From: Ralstonia pickettii | Lineage (GTDB): Bacteria > Pseudomonadota > Gammaproteobacteria > Burkholderiales > Burkholderiaceae | Assembly (NCBI RefSeq): GCF_030582395.1 | Contig: NZ_CP104382.1 | Coordinates: 1,116,001 to 1,180,000, forward strand | Direction of reading: 5' to 3' | DNA: 64,000 nt | In this document: one piece after another, positions 26,009 through 34,806 of the stretch | Position numbering within the stretch: position 1 is the first letter of the stretch | Layout of the letters: the number at the start of each line of letters is the position of its first letter | The notes under the pieces: model-generated | What the model was told of the DNA's origin: nothing | Seen by the model: only the letters and a program-made list of their open reading frames with translations | Databases searched by the model: none | Position numbers and translations under genes: made by a program

Positions 26009-26399
26009 CGCGCGCGGCAGCGAGGGGTTCACGCTGCTTGAAGTGCTGGTGGCGCTTGTGATCGTCGCCGTCGCATTGGGCGCCTGCCTGCGCGCGACCG
26101 GCATGCTGGCCGATTCGAGCGCCGGCATGCGTGAGCGCACGCTGGCGCAATGGAGTGCCACGAACCATCTTGCGCGCATGCGACTGACGGGCGTGTTGCC
26201 GCCGCCCGGCCTGCAGCGCACGCAATGCAGCCAGGGGCGCATCGCGCTCGTCTGCGAAGACACCGTGATCACGCTGGAGAACCCCGCCTTCCACCTCGTC
26301 GTCGTGTCGGTCTATCGCGCTGATGAAGGCGTCGACACACGCGTGCGCCTGGCGCAGGTCGCCACCGTGCTCACCGCCCCCACCAGTCCGGCCCTGTGA
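25995..26399 (+). CDS. gspI: Minor pseudopilin GspI
   Basis: A 134-residue minor pseudopilin with a short leader ending in Gly: S-E-G-F-T-L-L-E-V-L-V-A-L, followed by the hydrophobic helix. The cysteine pair (C-S, L-V-C-E) in the globular part is common in GspI. The start at 25995 lies within gspH, and its stop TGA overlaps the gspJ ATG by one base. It would form the pilus-tip complex with GspH, J and K. Confidence 0.9.
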   Translation: MSCSSARGSEGFTLLEVLVALVIVAVALGACLRATGMLADSSAGMRERTLAQWSATNHLARMRLTGVLPPPGLQRTQCSQGRIALVCEDTVITLENPAFHLVVVSVYRADEGVDTRVRLAQVATVLTAPTSPAL

Positions 26400-27022
26400 T
26401 GCGGCGCGCGCGTTCGCCCGGCGGCTTCACGCTCATCGAGATGGTGATCGCCATCACCATCCTCGCGATCATTGCGTTGATTTCGTGGCGCTCGCTGGAC
26501 GGCATCATCCGCGGCCAGCACGCACTGGCAGACAACCTGCAGGAGACGCGCGCCATCGATCAGCTCTTCGAGCAGCTCGACACGGATTTTGGCGAGGCCG
26601 TACGAGACGATGACCTTGGCGAACCCGCAGTCGCGTTTAGCGGGGGCGACCTGCGTATCGTGCGATGGCTGCGCGAGGCCACACTGCCCACGCGCTGGCA
26701 AGTTGTCCGGTATCGCCTTGAAGCGGATGCACTGGTGCGTGAAACCTCCGCGCCGCTCAATGCCCGTGGCGCTGCGCGCGACGCCATCAAGGAGGCGCTT
26801 CCGGAACGGCTGGTGCTGGTCGAGCACACTTCAGCGCTGCAGGTGCGTGGCTGGTCCAGGCAGGGTTGGCTCGATTCCCCGCCGGATGCATCACAGCCGG
26901 CGTCTCCGGCGGCTGTACCGGGCATGCTGCGGCGGATGTCACCGAACACCGTCACCGGCCTGGAAGTCACCATCACGGTGAGCAATGCGCCCTATACCAA
27001 GGTGGTGCTGCCAGACCTTTGA
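26399..27022 (+). CDS. gspJ: Minor pseudopilin GspJ
   Basis: A 207-residue minor pseudopilin. The prepilin motif is P-G-G-F-T-L-I-E-M-V-I-A-I, with Gly at -1 and Glu at +5. A GspJ-type body contains W-R-S-L-D-G-I-I-R-G and a late V-T-V/V-T-I-T-V segment. Translation is probably coupled to gspI (TGATG junction). The neighbouring gspK is convergent, 9 bases away. Confidence 0.9.
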   Translation: MRRARSPGGFTLIEMVIAITILAIIALISWRSLDGIIRGQHALADNLQETRAIDQLFEQLDTDFGEAVRDDDLGEPAVAFSGGDLRIVRWLREATLPTRWQVVRYRLEADALVRETSAPLNARGAARDAIKEALPERLVLVEHTSALQVRGWSRQGWLDSPPDASQPASPAAVPGMLRRMSPNTVTGLEVTITVSNAPYTKVVLPDL

Positions 27023-27031
27023 CGCAGAGCC

Positions 27032-28006
27032 TTAACCGTCGATGCCAGGCATGGCGGGCTCCCGCACCCATAGCACCGTTGTGCGATACCGCTCGCCGAT
27101 GCCTTCGCGCAGGATCAACGCGTCGAGCAAGCGCGTCGCGCGCCCGTTGCGCAATCGGCTGTGCGCAATGAAGTAGCGGCTGCGCGTTTCCAGCAGGATG
27201 TCTTGCTGCTCGGGCAATGCCGGCGCAATGGCTTTCAGCCGATTGGTGAGATCGGCCGCATCGCGAAACCACGCGCGCTCGCGGCTCGACACCAGCGCCG
27301 CTGCCTGCCCCGGCGACAAACCCTGGATGGTCGCCTGCAGCACTTCCGGCCCTGCTGTGTTCGGATTGACCGACGTGGGCTCAGGCAACACGACCACGTA
27401 CGGCGCCAGCTTGCGAACACCCTCGGGGGAATAGCCAGGAATGCGCAGCAGGTCTTCCGGCTGCTCCAACGGCAATGCCGATGATGTCTTTGCATCCAAC
27501 CCGCGCAGGATGGCCGTCGCCGTCAGCGCTGCCAGGGTGGGATCGAGGTCGGCCCTGGTGAGCAACTGCTGATACACGCGCACACCCTCGGGCCGGATAC
27601 CGGGCGGCTTGCCGCCTTCGGCCGCTGTCACCAGCGTGTTGAGGTTGAAGCGGGCCTGCGCATCTTCGATCGTGCCGTCGACGCGCATGTCGTTCGCGGC
27701 GTTGAAGATCTGCACCGCCGTCTTTCCCAGCACGGTCGCCACGGGCAGGTCATGCACGGGCAACGCCCAGCGCTGGCCAAGATGATCGGCCGGCGTGGTG
27801 CGGGCGTTCTCGCGCACCAGCAGGCGCGCCCATTCAACAGACGCACGCTGCATCCAGACGCTATCGGTGCGCAGGCGCTGCGCTTCCACCGTGCGGATGG
27901 CAGCGCGCTGGCCGGCAAACATCGTCGCCACGAGCGTGACCGCCATGGCGACCACCAGCAACGCGGTGACCACTGCTGCGCCGCGCTGCTTCGATGCGCG
28001 CGTCAT
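27032..28006 (-). CDS. gspK: Minor pseudopilin GspK, in convergent orientation
   Basis: A 324-residue GspK-type minor pseudopilin. The leader ends K-Q-R-G-A-A-V-V-T-A-L-L-V-V, the helix lacks the usual Glu5 as is normal for GspK, and the body has F-N-L-N-T-L and V-N-P-N-T-A-G-P-E-V-L family segments. GspK caps the pseudopilus. In most operons gspK follows gspJ on the same strand; here it reads toward it and is cotranscribed with the upstream CoiA-like gene (4-base overlap). It may therefore be regulated apart from gspF-J. Confidence 0.9.
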   Translation of the reverse strand: MTRASKQRGAAVVTALLVVAMAVTLVATMFAGQRAAIRTVEAQRLRTDSVWMQRASVEWARLLVRENARTTPADHLGQRWALPVHDLPVATVLGKTAVQIFNAANDMRVDGTIEDAQARFNLNTLVTAAEGGKPPGIRPEGVRVYQQLLTRADLDPTLAALTATAILRGLDAKTSSALPLEQPEDLLRIPGYSPEGVRKLAPYVVVLPEPTSVNPNTAGPEVLQATIQGLSPGQAAALVSSRERAWFRDAADLTNRLKAIAPALPEQQDILLETRSRYFIAHSRLRNGRATRLLDALILREGIGERYRTTVLWVREPAMPGIDG

Positions 28007-28746
28007 GCTTCGCTCCGCCGCAGGTAGGCCCAGAATGCACCCACGTCTTCCGCACTGACGGCGGGCTGCGTGTCCTCCAGATAAGACTGCGACAAGCTCA
28101 CCTCCTCCATATGGAACAGATGTTGTTGTGACGGCAGCAGCGTTGCGCGCGGGTGTGCGTAGTGCGCGCGAAAGAAGCGCGGCGGCGATGCGCGCGGCAC
28201 ATGCAGGTCATGCACGTCGCGCACCGAAGAGTCGAACCAGAAATGCAGCCAGCGCCCACCGCGCTGCCGCCCCGCCAGAATGAAACCGGCATACGACAAC
28301 AAGATGTACGGCACGCTCGCGGGCTGCAGTGCTTCGTACGCCCAGAGGTTGCGCAGCGTCGCGTAGTCCAGTAACGCAATGAAGCGCGCAATGGACAGCG
28401 AAGGCGCATGCTGTGGCCGCTTCATGAACGCGAAGTGCCACTGCCATTGCGAAAGGAAGCGCTCGCGGTTGCGCTGCGCAAGTGCGATATCGGCCTGCTG
28501 GTCGACGGTGATGTCGGAGGGCGCTTCACCATTGCGCACCAGCGGGCAGCGCAACCGCTCGCCGCTGAGATGGCTGAAGCGCGGCTTGAGCTTGTCGCTC
28601 TTCGAGCCAATCACATACAGCGCCCCGTGACAGATGGGGCAACGCGCGCGGGGCACGTGTTCTGCCCTTGCCAGATGACCAAACTCCTCGAGATACATCG
28701 CTACCGTCAACATGCGCTCTTCGGTCGGATGCAAAGCCAGATTCAT
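28003..28746 (-). CDS. CoiA-like zinc-binding protein of unknown role
   Basis: A 247-residue protein. The N-terminal region has C-P-I-C-H-G-A-L-Y-V, then R-F-S-H-L-S-G-E-R-L-R-C-P-L, a C-x2-C ... H ... C arrangement like the zinc-ribbon part of CoiA competence proteins. The remainder is rich in aromatic residues and has no membrane helix or signal peptide. Likeness to CoiA is by motif only. Its stop overlaps the gspK start (ATGA), so the two are one transcription unit, apparently read from the ECF-type promoter at 29007-29036. Confidence 0.6.
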   Translation of the reverse strand: MNLALHPTEERMLTVAMYLEEFGHLARAEHVPRARCPICHGALYVIGSKSDKLKPRFSHLSGERLRCPLVRNGEAPSDITVDQQADIALAQRNRERFLSQWQWHFAFMKRPQHAPSLSIARFIALLDYATLRNLWAYEALQPASVPYILLSYAGFILAGRQRGGRWLHFWFDSSVRDVHDLHVPRASPPRFFRAHYAHPRATLLPSQQHLFHMEEVSLSQSYLEDTQPAVSAEDVGAFWAYLRRSEA

Positions 28747-29254
28747 GAATGGACCTCATGGTTGAATGACTCCGCAGCGCTCCCCTTCCTGCAAGGCTTT
28801 GCATGATGCAAGACGCCCTGCTCTGCTTTGGAACAGGATCAAAAAGCAACACGCATCCCTGGCTAACCACGCCATGCTTGTATTCAATTGAATTTCAATC
28901 AGAATGCAGTCATGCGATTCAATTGTTTGGATTGCATTCCGCATGCATGCATGGCGCAATGCCATGCGTCAGTCACGCCTGAAACTCAAACGCACCGTTC
29001 GCTTCTAATTGACGAATGCCGCCCCGCAAACCCGCATAACGCATATAGTTTTCGGCTTTCTTTTTCGTGCAACCTCATGACCGCAGCGCATGAGGCGGCT
29101 CCATCGTTTCTTCATCTGCTTATCCCGTCTGATTCATGCGCGGCATCAATACTTTGCATGCCGATGTGAATCAACACATGGATGCACCGCATGAATGCGC
29201 ATCGGCAAACAACAACACTTGTATTTGCTGATACCCATTCCTCTGGAGCACTCC
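28747..29254. other. AT-richer divergent intergenic region upstream of the PstS-like gene
   Basis: About 500 bases, visibly lower in GC than the neighbours. It holds TTCAATTGAA (28883-28892), GAATGCA/TGCATTC arms (28902-28908, 28933-28939), a 7-base inverted repeat CCTCATG/CATGAGG (29073-29079, 29089-29095) and the minus-strand ECF-like promoter (29007-29036). I find no convincing Pho box or gene here. Confidence 0.5.
29007..29036 (-). promoter_or_regulatory. ECF-type promoter candidate for the CoiA-like gene and gspK
   Basis: On the minus strand TGCGGGTTTGCG, ten bases, then CGTCAATTAG. It has the same two blocks and exactly the same 10-base spacing as the sequences in front of fecR, tpsA and tpsB. 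It points to the gene starting at 28746, leaving a leader of about 250 bases. Confidence 0.55.
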
Positions 29255-30490
29255 ATGAAGCTGAAGCAAGTCATGATTCAAGCCGCCTGCGCCGCCCTGG
29301 CCATGGGCTCGGCCGCCGTGGCATTTGCCGGTACGCAACCGAACCCGAGCCCGGCATCGCCGGTCGTCGTGGGTGGTGGCGCGTCGCTGCCCGAGTTTCT
29401 GTACAGCTCGGAAATCGCCGTGTTCGGCCCGAACCACATCTACGCCGTGACAGGTAGCGGCGGTGGCAAGACCGCGCTGACCACCAACAACCCGGCTGCG
29501 TTCAACGCTGCCTACGTCACGCCCCGCACCGACACGACCGTGCACTACGCCGGCAGCGACTCGGTCCTGAGCGCTTCGGACATCAGCGCCTTCTCGCCGC
29601 GCGCCGGCACGGACGGCGCCCTGGTGCAGATCCCGTCGGTGGGTACGGCGGTTGGCATTCCGTTCAAGAAGACCGGCCTGTCGACGCTGACGCTGAACGA
29701 CAACCAGCTGTGCGGCGTGTTCTCCGGCAAGATCACCGACTGGAGCGCGATCACGGGCGGTGCTGTTTCGGGCCCGATCACCGTTGTGTACCGTTCGGAT
29801 GGCAGCGGCACGTCGGAAATCTTCACGCGTCACCTGAATGCCGTTTGCACGACGGGTGCCTCGGGCAACTCCAACGTGGCCTTCGTGACGAGCACGAAGT
29901 TCACCGACAGCTTCCCGGGTGGCGTGGTGCCGTCGAACTTCGTTGGCGGCACCCTGAGCGCCGGCGTGCGTGACGGTGTTGGCGCAGGCAACGCCATCGG
30001 CTACCTGAGCCCGGACTACATCAACAAGACCCTGGCTCCGCTGTCGACCGTTGCTACGCAAAACCTGACGGCTGCCAGCCTGGTGAACAGCAACAACGGC
30101 GTGACGTACACCCCCAGCTCTGCCAATGCCACCACGGCCCTGAGCAACCTCACGCTGCCGACGCTGTCGTCCAACCTGGCTGATCCGAACACCTGGGCAT
30201 TGACCGTTGCCAACCCGGCAACCGGCTACCCGATCGCCGGTCTGACGTACCTCGATCACGTCCAGTGCTATTCGGATGCAACGGTGCTGAGCAAGATCCA
30301 GACGTTCCTGGATCGCCACACGACGTACTCGGGCACGAACAGCAACGCCGGCCGCATTCTTGGCAACGGCTTTGCCCAACTGCCGAGCGGCCTGCTCACC
30401 CTGGTGCGTGACAACCTGCTCAACAACGTCAACGGCAAGAACGTCAACATCGGCAACACCACGGCTTGCGCAGGCAAGGCCGGTCGTTGA
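29255..30490 (+). CDS. Secreted PstS-like phosphate-binding family protein
   Basis: A 411-residue exported protein of the PstS/DING superfamily. The signal peptide M-K-L-K-Q...A-V-A-F-A ends near residue 24. The mature N-terminus leads to V-V-V-G-G-G-A-S-L-P-E. The anion-binding loops G-S-G-G-G-K and R-S-D-G-S-G-T-S-E are typical for phosphate ligands. No pst permease genes follow, and it has its own terminator, so it is more like the stand-alone extracellular PstS/DING proteins than an importer subunit. Neighbouring T2SS genes make it a possible secretion substrate, by analogy with the P. aeruginosa Hxc region (inference). The start at 29255 is chosen for GGAG and signal peptide. Confidence 0.82.
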   Translation: MKLKQVMIQAACAALAMGSAAVAFAGTQPNPSPASPVVVGGGASLPEFLYSSEIAVFGPNHIYAVTGSGGGKTALTTNNPAAFNAAYVTPRTDTTVHYAGSDSVLSASDISAFSPRAGTDGALVQIPSVGTAVGIPFKKTGLSTLTLNDNQLCGVFSGKITDWSAITGGAVSGPITVVYRSDGSGTSEIFTRHLNAVCTTGASGNSNVAFVTSTKFTDSFPGGVVPSNFVGGTLSAGVRDGVGAGNAIGYLSPDYINKTLAPLSTVATQNLTAASLVNSNNGVTYTPSSANATTALSNLTLPTLSSNLADPNTWALTVANPATGYPIAGLTYLDHVQCYSDATVLSKIQTFLDRHTTYSGTNSNAGRILGNGFAQLPSGLLTLVRDNLLNNVNGKNVNIGNTTACAGKAGR

Positions 30491-30534
30491 TCGATAGCGA
30501 CAGGGGCAGCGGTTCGCCGCTGTCATGAGGTTCG

Positions 30535-30558
30535 GGCCCGGCAATGCCGGGCCTTTTT
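30535..30558 (+). terminator. Rho-independent terminator of the PstS-like gene
   Basis: GGCCCGGC (30535-30542), loop AAT, GCCGGGCC (30546-30553), then TTTTT. It separates this gene from the convergent end of the two-partner secretion operon. Confidence 0.9.
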
Positions 30559-30605
30559 CATGGTGATGCCAATGCAGCAACATCAAAGCGAAGCGATTGA
30601 CCGCG

Positions 30606-31088
30606 TTACTGCGTCACCGCTTCTGTGGCTTGGGCGACGCCTGCATCCGATGCGACGTGCGTGATCGGCTCATCGCGGTAGTTGCGCAGGTACACGAAGA
30701 ACTCGCCCATCATCTGCATCCACAGTCGGATTTGCGTGATGAGGTGCTCGGTGGAGATGCCACCAGCAGCGATTACGTCCATCTCCAGCACTACGAAATC
30801 GCCATGCTGCGTCAACCGCGCAAAGCGGCGCGAGCGGTGCCAGTCGGCAATCAAACCCTCAGGCAACGTACCGCCCTGCACGCGCAGCGGGCAACTCAGC
30901 GTGAGGTCCGCATAGTGGCCCGGTTCGATGGCGTTGCCCCACAGAATCTGGAAGCTGATGCCATGGCTGGCGCTGGTGAGGTACGTGATGCCGCCCTGCT
31001 CGATGGCGTTGACGGCGCCGCCGGCGGCCTTGATGGCATCGGCGACATCGTTGGGGGAGAGCGTGGTCAGCATGGACATGGTTGTCAT
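30606..31088 (-). CDS. YbjN domain protein, last gene of the secretion operon
   Basis: A 160-residue YbjN-family protein (a fold related to type III secretion chaperones), with L-S-P-N-D-V-A-D-A-I-K-A-A-G-G at the start and a central S-F-Q-I-L-W-G. No signal peptide, so cytosolic. The start is uncertain among the ATGs at 31088 and 31079; neither has a strong ribosome site. It lies 32 bases after the coiled-coil protein gene and ends the minus-strand operon. A chaperone or assembly role for the exoprotein system is a guess from fold and context. Confidence 0.75.
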   Translation of the reverse strand: MTTMSMLTTLSPNDVADAIKAAGGAVNAIEQGGITYLTSASHGISFQILWGNAIEPGHYADLTLSCPLRVQGGTLPEGLIADWHRSRRFARLTQHGDFVVLEMDVIAAGGISTEHLITQIRLWMQMMGEFFVYLRNYRDEPITHVASDAGVAQATEAVTQ

Positions 31089-31120
31089 GTGCGTAAGTCC
31101 AACAGGAGGGAGAGGAACAC

Positions 31121-31822
31121 TCAGGGCGCCTTGGGCGCTTCTGCGTGCGGGGCGGAGGCGTCTGACGCGGGTGCCGGCGTGGTAACAGCACGCGGGTCGA
31201 AACGGCCCTCGTACAGCTTGTCGCCGTACGCCTGCGCGATTTGCTCGTACTTGACGCGCGACCTGGTGGCGAACGGCTGGCGGGCGGCGATGACGGTGGT
31301 CACGTCCATCGATTCGTAGGCGTTCAGGACTTCCTGGCCGACGGCGTAGAGCTTGGCGTTCTTGGCCTCGCATTGCTGCAAAGCCGTTTGCTGTGTGGCG
31401 GATGCGGTGACAAGCTTCTGCCGCTCGGCTTCGCTGGCGCGAGCGCGGCGCAGAAGTTCTTCGTACGCAGCGCGCAGTTGCGTGATCTGCGTGTTGGCCT
31501 TGTCGGCCACGGTCTGCGCTTCGCGATGCGCTGCGGCGCTGCCTTCGCTCAGTTGGCGGGTGCGGGCGCGTTCTGCATCGAGCTGGGCGCGCAGGTCGGC
31601 CAGTTCTTTCTTGGAGGCATCAGACGCCGGCGCGTTGCCACCGGCTGCCTGCAGTTGCGCGAGCTGCGCTTGTGTTTGCTGTAGCTGCGTGGTGGTCGCG
31701 CGCAACTGCGCACGCAGGCGCTCCTCCATGCTCGGCTGCTGCGCCCGCGCGATGCAGGGCGACAGCGAAGCCATTGCCAGCAATGCCAGCAGCAAGCGCG
31801 AAGCGATTCGGGTCTCATCCAC
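31121..31822 (-). CDS. Periplasmic coiled-coil protein of the secretion operon
   Basis: A 233-residue exported protein. The signal peptide ends at I-A-R-A-Q-Q (about residue 27). Residues 30-165 form a long Gln/Ala/Leu/Arg-rich coiled coil with one interruption near 64-70. A short globular part (Y-A-V-G-Q-E-V-L-N-A-Y-E-S-M-D) and a Pro/Ala-rich tail follow. No enzymatic motif is seen. It is placed 11 bases after the porin gene. Similar coiled-coil proteins are often listed as DNA-repair-ATPase-like, which the signal peptide contradicts. Confidence 0.75.
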   Translation of the reverse strand: MDETRIASRLLLALLAMASLSPCIARAQQPSMEERLRAQLRATTTQLQQTQAQLAQLQAAGGNAPASDASKKELADLRAQLDAERARTRQLSEGSAAAHREAQTVADKANTQITQLRAAYEELLRRARASEAERQKLVTASATQQTALQQCEAKNAKLYAVGQEVLNAYESMDVTTVIAARQPFATRSRVKYEQIAQAYGDKLYEGRFDPRAVTTPAPASDASAPHAEAPKAP

Positions 31823-31833
31823 GGCAAATCCCC

Positions 31834-33591
31834 TTAGAACTTGGCGTTGAAGTCGAGCTGCAGCGTGTCGATCGACAGGCGCGGGCCGGTGACTTCACGC
31901 GTGGAGATCCAACGGCCGGTAAACCACGCGTTCTTGTCCACCGCATACGAACCGCCGAAGTAGTAACCGCGCGCATTGGTGCCGCCACCGTGGAAGGTCG
32001 AATCGTTGTAGCCGTCGGGCATGGAGTCGGCCTCGATGCGCTTGTAGCCGGCGAGGATGTTCCAGTCTCCGCGAGCCGTGGGGGCAGGCTTGCCGAAGGT
32101 CGCCTGGAACATGTACGCATTGCCGCCGCTGCGGAAGTCGGAGCGGCTGGTGCCGCCCGTGCCGCCGAAGTTGTTGACGATGCCGTTCGGTCCCGCGCGA
32201 TTCCACATCTTGTCCGGGTCGTAAGCCAAGTTGCGGATGTAGTTGCCGTCCAGCCGCAAGCCGTAGTTGCCCATGACCTTCGTGTCCCAGCGGGCGTTCA
32301 GGTCCAGCAGGTGAAACTCGGAAGCCAGGCCGACGTACTGCGGCATCGGCGTGTTGGCCGGGTCGAGCGGGTTGAGCGCGATGCTGCGCAGGAGCATCAG
32401 CGTGTTGCCCTTCTGCATGAAGGCGGGGCGGGACCAATCCGTGCTGCAGCTGTCCTGGCCGGCATACAGCGCACAGGGCTGTGACACCTGGCCGCTCACG
32501 TTGTTGAAGTTGTAATACGCGACCGCACCGCGCAGCGTATTGCGGCTGTCGAGCTTCCATTCCGCGCCGGCCTGGGCCGCGAACAGCCACTTGTTCTCGC
32601 TGGCGCTCTTGTCCTGGCTGCGGCTCGGGAAGCCGTCGGCGGAATACTCGAGCGGGATCACGCCCACCGTGCCGAACAGTGTGAGCGAATCGCCGCGCAG
32701 CGTCTTGCTGAAGTTGGCGGCAATGCCGTCAAAGTTCAGGTCTTGCGAGAACAGCGTGTCGGTCGACCAGAACGGATTGCCGAAGCGCCCGCCCGTGATC
32801 GTCACCCAGTCTGCCGGCTTGTGCGAAATCCAGGCCTGATCGAGCCACACGTTCTTCTTGCTCAGGCCGCCGCCCAAAGTCTGCGTGGTCGACACCGGGT
32901 TGTTGTCGCTGCCCGATGCCAGCCGCACACCGGCCTGCGTGCTCTCGGAGATGTCCGCAAAGATGCCCAGCCGCGCACGCACCTTCCATTGGTTGCGCCG
33001 GTTCTGCGAGGTGTTGAGCAGCGGCGGCAGCTTGGTGTTCGTGTTGGTGTTGACGTCGAAACCGCTGCCGGCATTGATGGCCGCCCAGTCGATTTCGATG
33101 TTGCTGTTCTGGCTGGAGAGGAATCGGGATTCGTTGCGCACGCGCACATCGCCTTCGACCCGAATGCCCTGTGTCCAGGCGGGAATCGAATCCGGCGCGG
33201 CCCAGCGTTGGGACTTGGCTTGCGCGAGCACTTCGGTCTTGACCTCGTCACGAATCTGATCGCGCACGGTTTGCGGCACGTAGGGCACGCGCACATCGCC
33301 GGGCTCAGGCTTCACGCCGCCCGCGGTTTGCGTGGGTTGCGCCGTGGCTTGTGCGGCGACCTGGCGCTGCAACTGCTGCGTGGCTTGGGCCTCTGCGCGG
33401 GCCTGTGCGAGCAGTGCTTCGCCCACGTCTTTCTTGAGCGCACCGCTCTGGATCAGGCCGCGGATCAGCTTGACCATTGTGCTGTCGCCCGTGGTGGCTT
33501 GCGCGTGTACGGTGCCTGATGCAATCAGCAGACCGACCGCCGAGGCCAGCGCCGCAGCGCGGAAGGGATGAGTGATTGGGTTGAGTGCCAT
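31834..33591 (-). CDS. Putative outer-membrane porin of the secretion operon
   Basis: A 585-residue outer-membrane protein. The signal peptide (A-V-G-L-L-I-A-S-G-T-V-H-A-Q-A) is followed by a periplasmic Gln/Ala-rich coiled stretch (about 35-95). A beta-barrel then follows with alternating aromatic/polar strands, ending in ...L-D-F-N-A-K-F, the terminal Phe used by the BAM machinery. It fits the putative-porin family annotated next to two-partner systems. Upstream in-frame starts at 33615 and 33648 are possible; none has a clear ribosome site. Substrate is unknown; co-transcription with tonB-exbBD is likely. Confidence 0.8.
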   Translation of the reverse strand: MALNPITHPFRAAALASAVGLLIASGTVHAQATTGDSTMVKLIRGLIQSGALKKDVGEALLAQARAEAQATQQLQRQVAAQATAQPTQTAGGVKPEPGDVRVPYVPQTVRDQIRDEVKTEVLAQAKSQRWAAPDSIPAWTQGIRVEGDVRVRNESRFLSSQNSNIEIDWAAINAGSGFDVNTNTNTKLPPLLNTSQNRRNQWKVRARLGIFADISESTQAGVRLASGSDNNPVSTTQTLGGGLSKKNVWLDQAWISHKPADWVTITGGRFGNPFWSTDTLFSQDLNFDGIAANFSKTLRGDSLTLFGTVGVIPLEYSADGFPSRSQDKSASENKWLFAAQAGAEWKLDSRNTLRGAVAYYNFNNVSGQVSQPCALYAGQDSCSTDWSRPAFMQKGNTLMLLRSIALNPLDPANTPMPQYVGLASEFHLLDLNARWDTKVMGNYGLRLDGNYIRNLAYDPDKMWNRAGPNGIVNNFGGTGGTSRSDFRSGGNAYMFQATFGKPAPTARGDWNILAGYKRIEADSMPDGYNDSTFHGGGTNARGYYFGGSYAVDKNAWFTGRWISTREVTGPRLSIDTLQLDFNAKF

Positions 33592-33655
33592 GTTGTTGGA
33601 AGAGGTGCGTTGCATGCTGGAGTGCCGGTGCGACTGCCAAGCCGGCATGTCGTTG

Positions 33656-34372
33656 TTAACCGGCGGGCCGCTTGCCTTGCAGCGTCACGCGCTGCGGAAA
33701 CTGCAGCGATGCCGGCGGGCGTTCGTCCACCTTCTCGATGCTGCGCAGGGCGGTGAGCACGGCCTGATCGGTGTCGGCATTGCCGCTGCCGTGTACGAGT
33801 TCGACACGCGTGAGGCGGCCGTTCGGGTCGAGCCACACGTTCACCTGCATCAGGAAGACGAGGCGGCGCGCACGCTCATCGCGTGACAGAGCCTGCTGCA
33901 GCACGTACCCGAAATAGCGGCCGTACGTGGCGTTGCCTCCGCCGGCGCCGCTGCCGCTCATGCCGCCGCCCTTGCCTGCGCCAATGCCGAAGGCGTCCGT
34001 GCCGGCCTGGCCGTCGGCGTTCATCGTCACGGGGTCGGACAGGTCTTTCGCCGGGTTGGGCGTGTCCTCAGCCGGCTTGGGTTCTGCCGGCGTGGGCTCG
34101 AGCTTGGGCTCCACCACTTCGGGCTTCACCTTTTCGGGCTCAGGCAATTTCTCCGGCTGCGGAGGCGGAGGCGGTGGAGGCGGCGGCTGCAACACCAGCA
34201 TGGGCGTGGAAGGCGCGTCGCGCTTGGTGCTGGCCGTGCCCGCCAGCAGGTACCACACCACCGCCACCGCAATCAGCGCCAACACGGCGCCGATCGCATA
34301 GCCGCCCCAGCGCCGCCAGAAGGCAGGCGGTGCCTCGGCAGTGGATGTGGGCGGATTCAGGTCGAGCTGCAT
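33656..34372 (-). CDS. tonB: TonB-like energy transducer
   Basis: A 238-residue inner-membrane protein. A single membrane helix lies at about 25-48, then a Pro/Glu/Lys-rich periplasmic spacer (about 60-115), then a glycine-rich hinge. A C-terminal TonB domain (about 150-235) contains V-N-V-W-L-D-P-N-G-R-L-T-R-V-E-L and D-Q-A-V-L-T-A-L. It works with the preceding ExbD and ExbB genes (13-base gap) and is dedicated to this locus. The likely energised partner is a signalling or outer-membrane component of the TPS system, which is inference. Confidence 0.88.
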   Translation of the reverse strand: MQLDLNPPTSTAEAPPAFWRRWGGYAIGAVLALIAVAVVWYLLAGTASTKRDAPSTPMLVLQPPPPPPPPPQPEKLPEPEKVKPEVVEPKLEPTPAEPKPAEDTPNPAKDLSDPVTMNADGQAGTDAFGIGAGKGGGMSGSGAGGGNATYGRYFGYVLQQALSRDERARRLVFLMQVNVWLDPNGRLTRVELVHGSGNADTDQAVLTALRSIEKVDERPPASLQFPQRVTLQGKRPAG

Positions 34373-34385
34373 GATCGCGCCGCCC

Positions 34386-34799
34386 TCATGCCGCCGGCTT
34401 GCCGGTCACCAGACCGATCTGGTTCAGCTCGATCCTGCGCAGCAGGTCGAGCACTTCCACCACCTTGGCGTATTGCACGGCGGCATCGCCGCGCACGATT
34501 ACAGGAAAGTCCGGCGTGATGGCCTTCTCGGTGCGCAGGCGGTCTTCCAGCTCGGGCAGCGTCACCGGATATGCATCCAGGAACACCTGCCCGTTGTTGT
34601 CGATGGTGATGGCCTTGGTCTTGGGCTTTTCCAGCGCAACGCTGGCGCTGGCCTTGGGCAGGTTGACCTTGATACCGGGAATGCTCGCGTTGCTGGTGAG
34701 GATGAAGATCACCAGCACCACCAGCAGCACATCGACAAACGGCGTGATGTTGATGCCGCTGGAGCGCTTCTTGGGGCCAAAGCGGGATGCTGTGGACAT
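34386..34799 (-). CDS. exbD: ExbD/TolR biopolymer transport protein
   Basis: A 137-residue ExbD-type protein with one N-terminal helix carrying the proton-relay Asp (I-N-I-T-P-F-V-D-V-L-L-V-V-L-V-I-F) and a periplasmic domain with the family pattern I-R-G-D-A-A-V-Q-Y. The start at 34799 has GAGGG upstream and follows the ExbB stop by 7 bases. Confidence 0.93.
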   Translation of the reverse strand: MSTASRFGPKKRSSGINITPFVDVLLVVLVIFILTSNASIPGIKVNLPKASASVALEKPKTKAITIDNNGQVFLDAYPVTLPELEDRLRTEKAITPDFPVIVRGDAAVQYAKVVEVLDLLRRIELNQIGLVTGKPAA

Positions 34800-34806
34800 G
34801 GCGCCC

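Noticed and set aside
28870..29254. Pho box for the PstS-like gene
   Set aside because: CAGTCAT-like words occur but no second half-site at the right spacing.
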